Source: Faecalicoccus pleomorphus DSM 20574
GTDB taxonomy: Bacteria > Bacillota_I > Bacilli_A > Erysipelotrichales > Erysipelotrichaceae
DNA: 64,000 nt
Direction of reading: 5' to 3'
NCBI RefSeq assembly: GCF_000420345.1
Contig: NZ_ATUT01000005.1
Span: 22,553 to 86,552, forward strand
The position numbers and the translations under genes were made by a program. The notes under the pieces were generated by a model, which saw only the letters and a list, made by a program, of their open reading frames with translations, was not told the DNA's origin and did not search any database. Within the stretch, counting starts at the first letter, position 1; each line of letters opens with the position of its first letter. Positions 44,259 to 55,260 of the stretch are shown piece by piece.

Positions 44259-44503
44259 GTGGTTCTCTTTTTCTTCTCGTGTTTTCTTCGAGATGTTTCA
44301 CACTTACAAAGAACTGTTTTTTAACTGTTTCTCGTTAAAAATCTTAGTCTACAACTTTCGTTTAGACCTTTTCTGTTATGTCTTCTTCATGTTGTTCAGT
44401 TTTCAAAGATCGATTCTGAGTTCTCTCTTTCGAGATCCCTCAAAACTAAACAAGAACACTGTCCTGATCAGGAAACTTCTTTTAACTACACTCTTTCTCC
44501 TTA
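44259..44503 (-). other. 16S-23S spacer without tRNA, carrying processing-stem halves
   Basis: About 245 bases. No tRNA cloverleaf or CCA-adjacent T-loop is present. It contains a 20-base copy (44392-44411) of a sequence also found before 16S (46127-46146), and an 18-base copy (44436-44453) of one also found after 23S (41321-41338). As RNA the two kinds pair over 12 bases plus four more, so each rRNA is bracketed by complementary arms. Confidence 0.8.
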
Positions 44504-46046
<1,543 letters not shown>

Positions 46047-46126
46047 ATTTAGCTCTTTCAGATGTCCTCTGACATCGTTTTCTCTTTTACCGAAATTGAC
46101 GTTTCCTTTTTCTTTCAGGTTTGTTC

Positions 46127-46146
46127 TTGTTCAGTTTTCAAAGATC
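46127..46146 (-). repeat. rrn leader repeat (left arm of the 16S processing stem)
   Basis: The 20-base sequence is identical to 44392-44411 ahead of 23S. Its RNA can pair with the 18-base element that follows 16S. Confidence 0.75.
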
Positions 46147-46178
46147 TCGCTCAGCGCTTTCCCGCGCCGTGCTCAGTT

Positions 46179-46207
46179 ATATTACCAAATCCACCGCCAC
46201 CCGTCAA
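46179..46207 (-). promoter_or_regulatory. rrn promoter
   Basis: TTGACG (46202-46207), a 17-base spacer and TAATAT (46179-46184) on the minus strand, about 135 bases before 16S. The spacer is GC-rich, unlike the AT-rich DNA upstream of the -35 box. Confidence 0.85.
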
Positions 46208-46242
46208 CATCTTTTTTTACTTTTTTTTAGTTTTTTTTAAAA

Positions 46243-46276
46243 AATCTTGAAATCTCCTTTATATAAAGGAGATTTC
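46243..46276 (-). terminator. Terminator of the pgl-gnd-zwf operon
   Basis: A 14-base perfect stem (46249-46262 with 46263-46276) has T-rich DNA after it on the minus strand. It separates zwf from the rrn promoter, which fires in the same direction. Confidence 0.75.
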
Positions 46277-46292
46277 AGATAAAAATTACTTA

Positions 46293-47663
46293 TTAAATTT
46301 TGCAGATAAATGGTTTTTCTATACATTCTACGATTTCTGCAGTTAATCCACCTTCTGGCCCCAGTGATTTTTTTTCATAAAGGATCGGTTTTGGCTTCTT
46401 TTGGATCAATTCATCCATAAATTTCCAACTTGTTACGATCTGATCCCAATGACTAAACCAACTGCCGTCTTCTAGCATGATCGACATCAACATCCATTCA
46501 TAGGCTTCTGGTGTATTGATTCGATTCTGCATCTGACAATTTTGACAAAAATCCATGGTTGCTTCTGAGATTTCATCCGATTTACCCGGTGTTTTAATAT
46601 TAAAAGAAATTTCCACTCCCTCTTTTGGCTGAACCTGGATCGTCAAAATATTTGGCTTTTGTCCCGAATACGGACTTTTAAAAACGATCTGGATTGCGGT
46701 ATCCCGATACATCATTTCCTTACCGGTGATGATATGAAAAGGTACGCCTTGAAAGCGGGAAGTCTCCACACCCACACTAAACCGAGCAAAGGTTTCAGTC
46801 TGACTCTTTGAATCAATGTCTTTTTCATCCAGATAACCTCGATACTGCCCCATGATCATGGAATCTTCCAAAAGCTTTAATGAGTGTAGAACAACACTCT
46901 GTTGTAAAGATAACGTATGAAGATCATGTGGATTATCGACCGCAATGATACTCAATAGCTGCAAAAGATGGTTTTGTGCCATATCACGTAAAGCTCCGGC
47001 CTTATCATAATATGAGCCACGGTTTTCCACTCCTACCTGTTCCAAGGCAAAAATATTCACATGATCGATGTACCGATTGTTCCAGACCGCATCAAAAATC
47101 GGATTCTCACAACGAATCGTTAATATATTCCGCACCATATCCTTTCCAAGATAATGGTCGATACGATAGATGTTTTCCTCATCAAAATAACGAGTGACTT
47201 TTCGCTGCAGCTTAGTAGCCGATAGAAGATCTGTTCCAAAAGGCTTTTCCATGACAAGACGTACATTGAAAAGATCGATTTGATGAATACCTTCTACGAT
47301 CGGATCAAAAAACTGTGGTGATACCGCCATGTAACATACATGGACCTGTGCTTTGCTTTTTGTGACATAATCTTTTAAAATCGAATAATCATCCAAAGCA
47401 GATAAATTCATCTTTAAATACTGAATCTGCTGAATGAACTCTAAAAATTTATCTTCCTCTACTTTAAAACGAGCAAATTCCTTTACCCATGGCTCCATCT
47501 TGCGAACATAGTCTGTCTTTGTCCAGTCTCTTCGACCTATGATTAAAATTTCATCTTGTTTTGTCAGTTTTTGTGAAATAAAGAGATTGTAGAAAGCGGG
47601 TAAAAGCTTTCGATATGTCAGATCGCCTGTACCGCCAAAAATAATAAATCGATTCTGTACCAT
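46293..47663 (-). CDS. zwf: Glucose-6-phosphate 1-dehydrogenase
   Basis: This 456-residue enzyme oxidises glucose-6-phosphate with NADP+, the first step of the oxidative pentose phosphate pathway. The N-terminal nucleotide-binding motif is IFGGTGDLTYRKLLPAFYN, and the substrate site is RIDHYLGKDMVRNIL. The C-terminal half is beta-rich, as in the family. It is slightly shorter than the usual 480-490 residues, with no visible break. It follows gnd by 3 bases. Confidence 0.93.
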   Translation of the reverse strand: MVQNRFIIFGGTGDLTYRKLLPAFYNLFISQKLTKQDEILIIGRRDWTKTDYVRKMEPWVKEFARFKVEEDKFLEFIQQIQYLKMNLSALDDYSILKDYVTKSKAQVHVCYMAVSPQFFDPIVEGIHQIDLFNVRLVMEKPFGTDLLSATKLQRKVTRYFDEENIYRIDHYLGKDMVRNILTIRCENPIFDAVWNNRYIDHVNIFALEQVGVENRGSYYDKAGALRDMAQNHLLQLLSIIAVDNPHDLHTLSLQQSVVLHSLKLLEDSMIMGQYRGYLDEKDIDSKSQTETFARFSVGVETSRFQGVPFHIITGKEMMYRDTAIQIVFKSPYSGQKPNILTIQVQPKEGVEISFNIKTPGKSDEISEATMDFCQNCQMQNRINTPEAYEWMLMSIMLEDGSWFSHWDQIVTSWKFMDELIQKKPKPILYEKKSLGPEGGLTAEIVECIEKPFICKI

Positions 47664-47666
47664 AGA

Positions 47667-49022
47667 TTACTCCCAGTGATGATGGAATACGCCTTCTTTA
47701 TCCACTCTTTTAAATGTATGGGCGCCAAAGAAATCACGTTGTGCCTGAATTAAATTGGCTCCTAACGCAACCTGCTGCATCGGTATGATGTACGTTAAAG
47801 CGGCCGTAAATAAAGGCATACTGATATCATGAAGCAAGCCGTTAGTGACAATCGTTTTTAAAGCTGGAAGATGGGCCAACGCCATTTCTTCAAAATCATC
47901 AAACAAGCTGGCATCCGGTCCCAAGCGACCAAAAGTATCTCGTATATATTCAAGTAAATTCGCTTGAATGATACAACCTGCTCTAAAGATGCTGGCGATT
48001 TTAGAAAGGTTCAAATCCCATCCATAGCGTTTTGATGCATCACTGTACAACCTAAAACCTTGTTCATAGGCTACGACACGCGCTAAAAAATAAGCCTGAC
48101 GAAGTTGTTCAGTATCTATTTCCATGTGCGATTGCACTTTTGGAAAGCGATGACGCAATTTTTCATCATTCGAAGTCAGACGAGCCATATAAGCCCCATG
48201 AATCAAAGAAACATTAATATCCTGTACCAAAGCACATTGGCTGGTCCATTTTCCGGTTCCTTTATTGCTGGAGGCATCTACAATCAGATCAACCAAATCC
48301 TTTTGCGTATCCGGATCTTTTTCACGAAGAATCTTTATTGTGATGCTCAATAAGTAGCTTTCCAATGGCCCCTGGTTCCAGCTTTCCAGGACATCACTGA
48401 TGGATTGATTGCTCATACCAGCTGCTTTCATGGCAATATAGGCTTCTACGATCAACTGCATATCCGCATATTCTATACCGTTATGTACCATTTTTACATA
48501 ATGTCCTGAGCCTTCCGGTCCGATGTATGTACAACAAGGTTCGCCATCTTTTTGTGCTGCAATCGTCTCCAGAATAAAAGCGACCTGATCATAGGCTTTT
48601 TTTGAACCACTTGGCATGATACTAGGTCCATGAAGTGCCCCCATCTCACCTCCGGAAACACCAACAGCTAAATAGTGTACACCCAGCTTTTCCAATCGCT
48701 TGCCTCTTCGAGCATCATCTTCAAAATAAGAATTGCCGGCATCCATAACAATATCTCCAGCCTCTACAAAAGGTTCCAGCTGATCGATCATCGCATCCAC
48801 CACAGGACCAGCCGGGACCATCATAAAAATCTTACGCGGCTTCTCTAAAGATTCGATCGCATCTTTTAATTCTTTATAACCGATAAAATTTTCTTTTCCC
48901 TGCATCGTTTCCGTAACCGCATAGGTACGATTATAGCCGGCCACACGAAATCCATGATTCATCATATTTTGTGCAATGGCTTTCCCCATCACACCTAATC
49001 CAATTACCGCAATCTGATTCAT
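47667..49022 (-). CDS. gnd: 6-phosphogluconate dehydrogenase, decarboxylating
   Basis: This 451-residue enzyme converts 6-phosphogluconate to ribulose-5-phosphate. It has IAVIGLGVMGKAIAQNM at the start, MMVPAGPVVDAMID, SGGEMGALHGPSIMPSG, VKMVHNGIEYADMQLI with the catalytic Lys, and GTGKWTSQCALV. ATG 49022 has GGGAGG before it and overlaps the pgl stop (ATGA); an ATG 8 codons upstream is inside pgl and less likely. Confidence 0.94.
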   Translation of the reverse strand: MNQIAVIGLGVMGKAIAQNMMNHGFRVAGYNRTYAVTETMQGKENFIGYKELKDAIESLEKPRKIFMMVPAGPVVDAMIDQLEPFVEAGDIVMDAGNSYFEDDARRGKRLEKLGVHYLAVGVSGGEMGALHGPSIMPSGSKKAYDQVAFILETIAAQKDGEPCCTYIGPEGSGHYVKMVHNGIEYADMQLIVEAYIAMKAAGMSNQSISDVLESWNQGPLESYLLSITIKILREKDPDTQKDLVDLIVDASSNKGTGKWTSQCALVQDINVSLIHGAYMARLTSNDEKLRHRFPKVQSHMEIDTEQLRQAYFLARVVAYEQGFRLYSDASKRYGWDLNLSKIASIFRAGCIIQANLLEYIRDTFGRLGPDASLFDDFEEMALAHLPALKTIVTNGLLHDISMPLFTAALTYIIPMQQVALGANLIQAQRDFFGAHTFKRVDKEGVFHHHWE

Positions 49023-49939
49023 TCTTTTTCCTCCCAAATTACACAAACACCTTCCGGTGCTTTTTGATGGGCCAGACGCTTAGTCAAATACCCATGTTGA
49101 TCTCTTTTTAATACCGCAACCTCATCATCATCCTTATGCACCACAAGCAAAGAATTTTCCCCTAAAACAAAATCTCTGGGATGAATGCCCATGCTGGAAA
49201 CAACTTGTTCCAAATGCATTTGTCCTTCATGTACCGACACTACGGAAATCACATCACTAAAGCGCGTTGATACATAGATTTTTCCGTTTTCATACGCAAT
49301 GGCAGCCGCACCTTTGGTATCTTTTTTAGAAACCAGAAGTTCTTCCCGGGAAACTACCTGTCGAGTATCTACATCGATCGCATACAGAATATTGGATAAT
49401 TCACCACATATATAATAATAGTGATCCACTAAGACCGCATGTCTTGGTCCTGAGCCTTTTTCCATATCAATGCGTCCGACCTCATAAAGATCAAAGTTTA
49501 AGATCACGATTTGATCCAACATTAGACAAGGCACCCATAGATACCCGTTCACTTCTAAAATATGATGCGAACCCGCCTTATCCTGAATACGAATCTGATG
49601 CTTTAATGTCAATTGATTTCCATCCCATGCCAGACAAGAAACAACACCTGTATGATAATTTACTGTATAAATATGATCTTGGATCACCCCGACATAACAA
49701 GATGGACTTTCTTCATAGACAAGCTGAGCAATCTGGTTGCCATGGGCATCCACATAGATCAGACCACCCTTTCCTTCCAGTTTTACGACAGCTAATATAC
49801 CACCTTGAAAGGATGTCAGATACTTAGGATCCTGACAGGGATAAAACAACTCCGGCGTAGAAAGTTTGTTTCCATCCCAGTCAAAGGAATAAATCCCCTT
49901 CGATCGACTCGTTGTATATGTTCCAATATAACCTTTCAT
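49019..49939 (-). CDS. pgl: 6-phosphogluconolactonase, beta-propeller type
   Basis: This 306-residue YbhE-type lactonase has the start KGYIGTYTTSRSKGIYSF, then repeated short strands of a seven-bladed propeller (GSGPRHAVLV, IHPRDFVLGENSLLVVHKDDD). It hydrolyses the lactone made by Zwf to 6-phosphogluconate, linking its two operon partners. ATG 49939 is used; the longer frame to 50023 would overlap the upstream terminator at 50003-50032. GGAGG lies 10 bases before this start. Confidence 0.88.
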   Translation of the reverse strand: MKGYIGTYTTSRSKGIYSFDWDGNKLSTPELFYPCQDPKYLTSFQGGILAVVKLEGKGGLIYVDAHGNQIAQLVYEESPSCYVGVIQDHIYTVNYHTGVVSCLAWDGNQLTLKHQIRIQDKAGSHHILEVNGYLWVPCLMLDQIVILNFDLYEVGRIDMEKGSGPRHAVLVDHYYYICGELSNILYAIDVDTRQVVSREELLVSKKDTKGAAAIAYENGKIYVSTRFSDVISVVSVHEGQMHLEQVVSSMGIHPRDFVLGENSLLVVHKDDDEVAVLKRDQHGYLTKRLAHQKAPEGVCVIWEEKE

Positions 49940-50002
49940 GAATACGAAACCTCCTGGCTTCAGTATAAAGGAAGCTCTCTTTGAAAGGCTATTGATATGC
50001 AC

Positions 50003-50032
50003 AAAAAAAGAGGCATTTTTCATGCACTCCTT
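50003..50032 (-). terminator. Terminator of ppk
   Basis: On the minus strand AAGGAG-T-GCAT pairs with ATGC-CTCTTT (one bulged T), followed by a T run. It lies 36 bases after the ppk stop. Confidence 0.65.
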
Positions 50033-50067
50033 ATATCCATCATTATGCTTGCCTTACATATTAGCCA

Positions 50068-52191
50068 TTACGCTCCCTGAAACCAGTGTTTGAGTTTATC
50101 CAACCAGGAAATTCCTTCCTCACCGGGAAGTTGATCCGCTTCTTCTACAGCCTTCTGCATACAATATTCCTGGGCGATAAATGGATCGCCGCTTGTATCC
50201 ATTTTCACATATTCTCCATTGCCGCACAGTTTTCGCATCTTGACATTATCTTTCAAAAGAATATTAAAATACTCTAACAGCTCCTGTTTTAAATTTTCAT
50301 CTTCGATCGAACACCCGATCTCCACACGTTTTTCGGTATTTCGCGTCATAAAATCTGCGCTGGAGATATAGACCTTTTGTTGGTTACCACATCCAAAACA
50401 ATAAATTCGGGAATGCTCTAAAAAACGCCCCACAATACTGTAGATTTCGATATTGTCCGTAAGCCGCTTTAAATTTGGTAATATACAACAAATCCCGCGA
50501 ATGACCATTTTGATCTTAACACCGGCAGCAGAAGCTTCCTGCAATTTTTTGATGATATCCAAATCGGTCAGAGAATTCATTTTCAATAAGATCTGCGCCT
50601 CCTTTTGCGCTTTAGCTTGTTGAATCTGTTCATCCATCAATGCCAGACAAGTTTGCTTTAATGAATGAGGTGAAACGATCAGATGATCATATTCCCCCTC
50701 TAAATTGGATAGCGACATATTTTGAAAGAATGCGATCGCATCTTTTCCAATGGAAGGTTTGGCAGTGATATACGAAATATCCGTGTACATCTTACTCGTT
50801 TTTTCGTTGTAGTTTCCGGTACCGATCTGAGTGATCGTCTTCCATTCTCCTTTTTTATTTTGTAAGGTGATCATACAAATTTTGGAATGCACCTTATAAT
50901 TTTCAAAGCCATAGATTACCGTACATCCAGCCTCTTCCAACAGCTCGGCTGCTTCAATATTATGTTTTTCATCAAACCGTGCTCTTAGCTCCATTAAAGC
51001 TGTGACTTCTTTTCCATTCTCGGCAGCTCTAGCCAGGTAGCGCACGATACGAGAATGATTGGCCAAACGATAAATCGTAATCTTGATCGACTTGACCTCC
51101 GGGTTTTCCGCTGCCTCTTTCAACAACAATAAAAACGGCTCCATATCATGAAATGGATAAAACAATAAAGCATCATGATCTAATACCTGATCTATGATGG
51201 GTTTATTTAGATGCAGGTACTTATTTGGCTGTGGTGTAAACGGCTTATACAACAAAGGCGTTGTTTTTACGCTCGGCGCCTGATCGATTACATCATAGAC
51301 ATGATTCATTTCCAGTGGTGTCTTGGATACAAAGACCTGATTCTTTTTTAAATGCAGTTCGTCGCATAAGTAAGTAACCACACTTTCCGGAGCCTCTTTA
51401 TATAACTCTAAACGAATCGGTGCCAGTCGGCCTCTTTTCTTTAAGATCTTTTTCATATATTGACGATAATCTTCGTCTTCATCAATTTCTTTTTCATCCA
51501 GATTGATATCCGCATTTCGTGTTACACGAATGATTGTCTTGGAAACAATAGTGCTTTGTGAAAAAAGTTTTTCTACATTATGCAGGATGATCTGCTCCAA
51601 AAGCATGTAATTTCCATCCGTATCCGGCACATAAACGATGCGTTTTAAAAAGTTGGGAACCGGAATGATACCGCGCATGATCGTATCGTTTTCCTTGACT
51701 TCCACAAATATATACAGTGCTTTATTCATCAAATGAGGAAATGGATGATGTGTATCGATGATCTGTGGACTTAATACCGGAAAAATCTGCACATCAAAAT
51801 ATTGATGAATAAACTTTAACTGTTTCTTCGTCAGTTGTTTTTTAGTCAAACTGGAAATATGAATCGACTCCAGTGTAGAATTGATATTCTTGGTGATACC
51901 ATCACGCATTTCGTAAAGCCTATGTGCTTCTTCATAGATCGCATCCAACTGCTGGGCCGGTGTCATTCCGCTCTTTTTATCGATTTGTTGCCCATTGACT
52001 AAAGATAAATCATACAAACTGCCGCAGCGCACCATGAAAAACTCATCGAGATTGCTGGTAAATATAGCCAGAAACTTCACCCGCTCCAATAACGGAACTC
52101 TGGGATCGGCTGCTTCCTCCAAAACACGTTGGTTAAATTTCAGCCATGAAAGTTCACGATTTTGTGTAAATGGGTATAGTTTCTTATGCAT
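50068..52191 (-). CDS. ppk: Polyphosphate kinase 1
   Basis: This 707-residue enzyme makes long-chain polyphosphate from ATP. N-terminal features are NRELSWLKFNQRVLEEA and FLAIFTSNLDEFFMVR. The kinase core has the phospho-His segment YKVHSKICMIT, TQIGTGNYNEKTSKMYTD, and YISSADFMTRNTEKRVE near the end. Length matches PPK1. It lies 3 bases after ppx on the same transcript, so synthesis and degradation are made together. Confidence 0.95.
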   Translation of the reverse strand: MHKKLYPFTQNRELSWLKFNQRVLEEAADPRVPLLERVKFLAIFTSNLDEFFMVRCGSLYDLSLVNGQQIDKKSGMTPAQQLDAIYEEAHRLYEMRDGITKNINSTLESIHISSLTKKQLTKKQLKFIHQYFDVQIFPVLSPQIIDTHHPFPHLMNKALYIFVEVKENDTIMRGIIPVPNFLKRIVYVPDTDGNYMLLEQIILHNVEKLFSQSTIVSKTIIRVTRNADINLDEKEIDEDEDYRQYMKKILKKRGRLAPIRLELYKEAPESVVTYLCDELHLKKNQVFVSKTPLEMNHVYDVIDQAPSVKTTPLLYKPFTPQPNKYLHLNKPIIDQVLDHDALLFYPFHDMEPFLLLLKEAAENPEVKSIKITIYRLANHSRIVRYLARAAENGKEVTALMELRARFDEKHNIEAAELLEEAGCTVIYGFENYKVHSKICMITLQNKKGEWKTITQIGTGNYNEKTSKMYTDISYITAKPSIGKDAIAFFQNMSLSNLEGEYDHLIVSPHSLKQTCLALMDEQIQQAKAQKEAQILLKMNSLTDLDIIKKLQEASAAGVKIKMVIRGICCILPNLKRLTDNIEIYSIVGRFLEHSRIYCFGCGNQQKVYISSADFMTRNTEKRVEIGCSIEDENLKQELLEYFNILLKDNVKMRKLCGNGEYVKMDTSGDPFIAQEYCMQKAVEEADQLPGEEGISWLDKLKHWFQGA

Positions 52192-52194
52192 AAT

Positions 52195-53097
52195 CTACTC
52201 TCCTAGTATTTTTTCCATCAAATAACCTTCCCGGACACCGTTGATCGATACCTGAATGCGCTTTGCCTTGGTATAGCGGGCAATCGTATCAATAATCAGC
52301 AACCCTGTAAACATCGTATGCACCCGGTCCGGTTTTACCTTTAAAAACAGATGGATCGTCTGTCCGATATCATTTTGCAGCGTTTTGATCAGATTCTTTA
52401 ACATGCAGGCATCTAATTCATAGACATCGTCCTTGATCCACTTCATCTCCACCAACAGGGAACGAATCGCACGCATGCTTCCTCCGGTCACCGCCAGATC
52501 ATCACAGCGAAGAATGCTTTTTTTCTGATCACAAGCCTTTAATTCTTTGAGTAGACGATCCTGTATCGTTTTAATCTCACTTTTTGAAGGAATGATATTC
52601 GATACATATTTATTAAACAGGTTTAAGGATCCCACCGGAAGACTTGTCACAAAACCAATCTGTTTTTGATCATAAAGGATGATCTCACTGCTTCCGCCAC
52701 CGGTATCCACATAAATTCCACTGTCATAATGTAAGCCATGAATGGCTCCGTGAAAGGAGATCCGTCCTTCCTGTGCTCCACTTAATAAATCAATACGAAT
52801 CTGACAAAGCGACCATATGGCTTCAATAACCTCCTTCGAGTTATTAATATTACGTAAAGAGGCTGTCGCAAAAGCTGCATAACCATCCAAATGCAGTAAG
52901 TCCATCATCTCTTTAAAACGATTTAAACATTCAGCCAGGCGATGAACGCCTTCGTCGCTCATCTTTTCTTTTTTTACATATTGAACCAATCCGGCTGCTT
53001 CCTTTTTCGACAACAGCAGTTCAAAACTCTCCCCTTTAATTTTGTATATATTTAAGCGAATCGTATTCGATCCAATATCAATAATTCCGTATGTCAT
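52195..53097 (-). CDS. ppx: Ppx/GppA exopolyphosphatase family protein
   Basis: This 300-residue phosphatase of the actin-like fold has GIIDIGSNTIRLNIY at the start and YVDTGGGSSEI near residue 130, the phosphate-binding motifs. It has only the two N-terminal domains, as in short Ppx forms; E. coli Ppx is about 510. It should remove phosphate from polyphosphate, or the 5'-phosphate of pppGpp. It is the first gene of the ppx-ppk pair. Confidence 0.9.
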   Translation of the reverse strand: MTYGIIDIGSNTIRLNIYKIKGESFELLLSKKEAAGLVQYVKKEKMSDEGVHRLAECLNRFKEMMDLLHLDGYAAFATASLRNINNSKEVIEAIWSLCQIRIDLLSGAQEGRISFHGAIHGLHYDSGIYVDTGGGSSEIILYDQKQIGFVTSLPVGSLNLFNKYVSNIIPSKSEIKTIQDRLLKELKACDQKKSILRCDDLAVTGGSMRAIRSLLVEMKWIKDDVYELDACMLKNLIKTLQNDIGQTIHLFLKVKPDRVHTMFTGLLIIDTIARYTKAKRIQVSINGVREGYLMEKILGE

Positions 53098-53197
53098 AAC
53101 GGTTCCTTTCCAGACTATTATAAGTCAAATACATTAAGTCCATGTAAAAAATACGTAAATATTATACCTCTTTTTTGGTTAGATGCCATTTGAACAA

Positions 53198-53230
53198 GAA
53201 AAAACTGTGAAGATGAAAGCTCCTCACAGT
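53198..53230 (-). terminator. Terminator of the opp operon
   Basis: ACTGTGA (53204-53210) and TCACAGT (53224-53230) form the stem on the minus strand, with a T run after it. It lies just past the oppF stop. Confidence 0.8.
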
Positions 53231-53236
53231 AAAAAA

Positions 53237-54166
53237 TTATTTTTTTGTCCACTCTTTAAACTCTTCATCTGTAGCCAGTACATAATGTGTTCCATCTACC
53301 AGATGTTCCGTTCCTTTGTGATAATCAATACCACTGGTTTTATAATCATACGATGCCGATTTACGATATTTCTCCACTCTGGGATTGGGTTCCGGGATTG
53401 CACTCAACAAAGACTTAGTATAAGGATGAATCGGATTGTTGAAGATTTCATCCGTTGTACCTGTTTCCACCAAGTGACCCAAATGCAAAACACCAATATG
53501 ATCGGAAATGTATTTGACCATGCTTAAATCATGGGCGATAAATAAATAAGCGGTATTGGTCTTTTTCTGGATTTTCTTCATCAGATTGACGACCTGCGCC
53601 TGAATCGATACATCCAATGCCGAGATAGCCTCATCGGCAATCACAAGTTCCGGTCGCATCACTAAAGCACGCGCTATACCAATACGTTGTCTTTGCCCAC
53701 CGGAAAACTGATGCGGATAACGGTTAGCGTGTTCTTTGGAAAGACCGACCAGTTCCAACATATCATAGACCTTTTGTTCTCTTTCGGCTTGTGAACTGTA
53801 TTCATGATGAATATCCAAGCCTTCGGCAATGATGTCCATCACCTTACGACGAGGATTTAAACAAGCCATCGGATCTTGAAAGATCATCTGCATCTTGGTT
53901 CGAAGCAGCTTAAGTTCTTCCTTAGACATTTTTCCGGAAATATTCTTCCCATTAAAGATAACTTCACCATCCGTTGGCTTATACAAGCGAATGATACTTC
54001 TTCCCGTTGTAGATTTACCGGAACCGGATTCACCAACCAGTCCATAGGTTTGACCCGGCATGATCTTAAAGGAGATGCCATCGACCGCTTTTACCGTAAA
54101 TTTACGGCTGACTTTAAAATACTGTTTCAGATTCTTAACTTCCAAGATGGGTTGTGCTTCCGTCAT
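53237..54166 (-). CDS. oppF: Oligopeptide ABC transporter ATP-binding protein OppF
   Basis: This 309-residue ATPase has Walker A GESGSGKST, signature FSGGQRQRIGIARAL and Walker B LVIADEAISALD. C-terminally it has the peptide-transporter extension HPYTKSLLSAIPEPNP. It pairs with OppD to power peptide uptake. The start lies 32 bases inside the end of oppD and has AAAGGAGA. Confidence 0.93.
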   Translation of the reverse strand: MTEAQPILEVKNLKQYFKVSRKFTVKAVDGISFKIMPGQTYGLVGESGSGKSTTGRSIIRLYKPTDGEVIFNGKNISGKMSKEELKLLRTKMQMIFQDPMACLNPRRKVMDIIAEGLDIHHEYSSQAEREQKVYDMLELVGLSKEHANRYPHQFSGGQRQRIGIARALVMRPELVIADEAISALDVSIQAQVVNLMKKIQKKTNTAYLFIAHDLSMVKYISDHIGVLHLGHLVETGTTDEIFNNPIHPYTKSLLSAIPEPNPRVEKYRKSASYDYKTSGIDYHKGTEHLVDGTHYVLATDEEFKEWTKK

Positions 54167-55256
54167 GATTTGGTTCTCCTTTCTGTTTCATCTTATCCAG
54201 GCGTTTTCTAAGAGCTTCAGGCATATCTACTTTTGGTGCATTTGGATGCATCAGCCAGCTGGCAACCTGATGGGAATCAGAGTCTGGCACCTTAAACATC
54301 GGCGGATCTTCTCTTAGATCGATATTCAACGCAAATTCATTTCGTGGTGCAAAGGCATCACCTTTGACCTCATGCGCAAGATTTGGCGGTGTACCCGGTA
54401 TCGTATATAATTCATCATCGTCGGTATCCAGATCCGGCATAGACGACAATAAGCCCCACGTATATGGATGGCGAGGATCATAGAAAATTTCATCGATCGT
54501 ACCGGTTTCTACAATTTTTCCGGCATACATGACATTGACATAATCCGCTACCTTGGCTACGACACCTAAATCATGTGTAATATAAATAACAGAGAGTTCT
54601 TTTTTCTTTTGAATGTCCTGAATCAACTCCAGGATCTTAGCTTGTATCGTAACGTCCAGAGCAGTTGTCGGCTCATCGCAGATCAACACATAGGGATCAC
54701 AGCTCAATGCGATCGCAATAACGATACGCTGACGCATACCGCCGGAAAGCTGATGTGGATAATTCTTCATTCGTTTTTTCGCATCTGTGATCCCTACCAA
54801 CTCTAAAAGCTCTAAAGCTTTGGCGTAGGCTTCCTGTTTTGACTTTTTATAGTGATACATCATCGGCTCCATGATTTGTTTACCGATGGTCATAGTTGGA
54901 TTTAATGAAGTCATCGGGTCCTGAAACACCATGGCGATCTTACGACCACGAATTTCAGACTGTAATTCTTTTTCGCTCAACTGACAAATATCGACGGTCT
55001 TTGGTTCACCGGTATATTCATCATTCCAGTGATATTCGATCGATCCGGAATCAATGGAACCATTATTAGCCAACAGCCCCATAACCGCTTTTGTCGTAAC
55101 AGATTTACCGGATCCGGATCCCCCTACGATCGCAATAGTTTCTCCTTTATACAAATCCAAATTCACACCACGAACCGCATGGACTTTACCACCGGTCGTT
55201 TTAAATGAGATATTCAGATCACGTATCTTTAAAATTCTTTCTCTATTTTCTTTCAT
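54135..55256 (-). CDS. oppD: Oligopeptide ABC transporter ATP-binding protein OppD
   Basis: This 373-residue ATPase has Walker A GGSGSGKSVTT, signature LSGGMRQRIVIAIAL, Walker B LICDEPTTALD, and HPYTWGLLSSMPDLDTD in the family C-terminal domain. The longer C-terminus than OppF is normal for OppD. Overlap with oppF and a 4-base gap to oppC place it firmly in the operon. Confidence 0.93.
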   Translation of the reverse strand: MKENRERILKIRDLNISFKTTGGKVHAVRGVNLDLYKGETIAIVGGSGSGKSVTTKAVMGLLANNGSIDSGSIEYHWNDEYTGEPKTVDICQLSEKELQSEIRGRKIAMVFQDPMTSLNPTMTIGKQIMEPMMYHYKKSKQEAYAKALELLELVGITDAKKRMKNYPHQLSGGMRQRIVIAIALSCDPYVLICDEPTTALDVTIQAKILELIQDIQKKKELSVIYITHDLGVVAKVADYVNVMYAGKIVETGTIDEIFYDPRHPYTWGLLSSMPDLDTDDDELYTIPGTPPNLAHEVKGDAFAPRNEFALNIDLREDPPMFKVPDSDSHQVASWLMHPNAPKVDMPEALRKRLDKMKQKGEPNHDGSTTHLGS

Positions 55257-55260
55257 ACGA

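Noticed and set aside
44259..44503. tRNA genes in the 16S-23S spacer
   Set aside because: No cloverleaf, GTTC-type T-loop or acceptor stem pairing found on either strand.
49940..50023. N-terminal extension of pgl to 50023
   Set aside because: It runs into the ppk terminator hairpin, and the family start motif begins at ATG 49939 with a good ribosome site.
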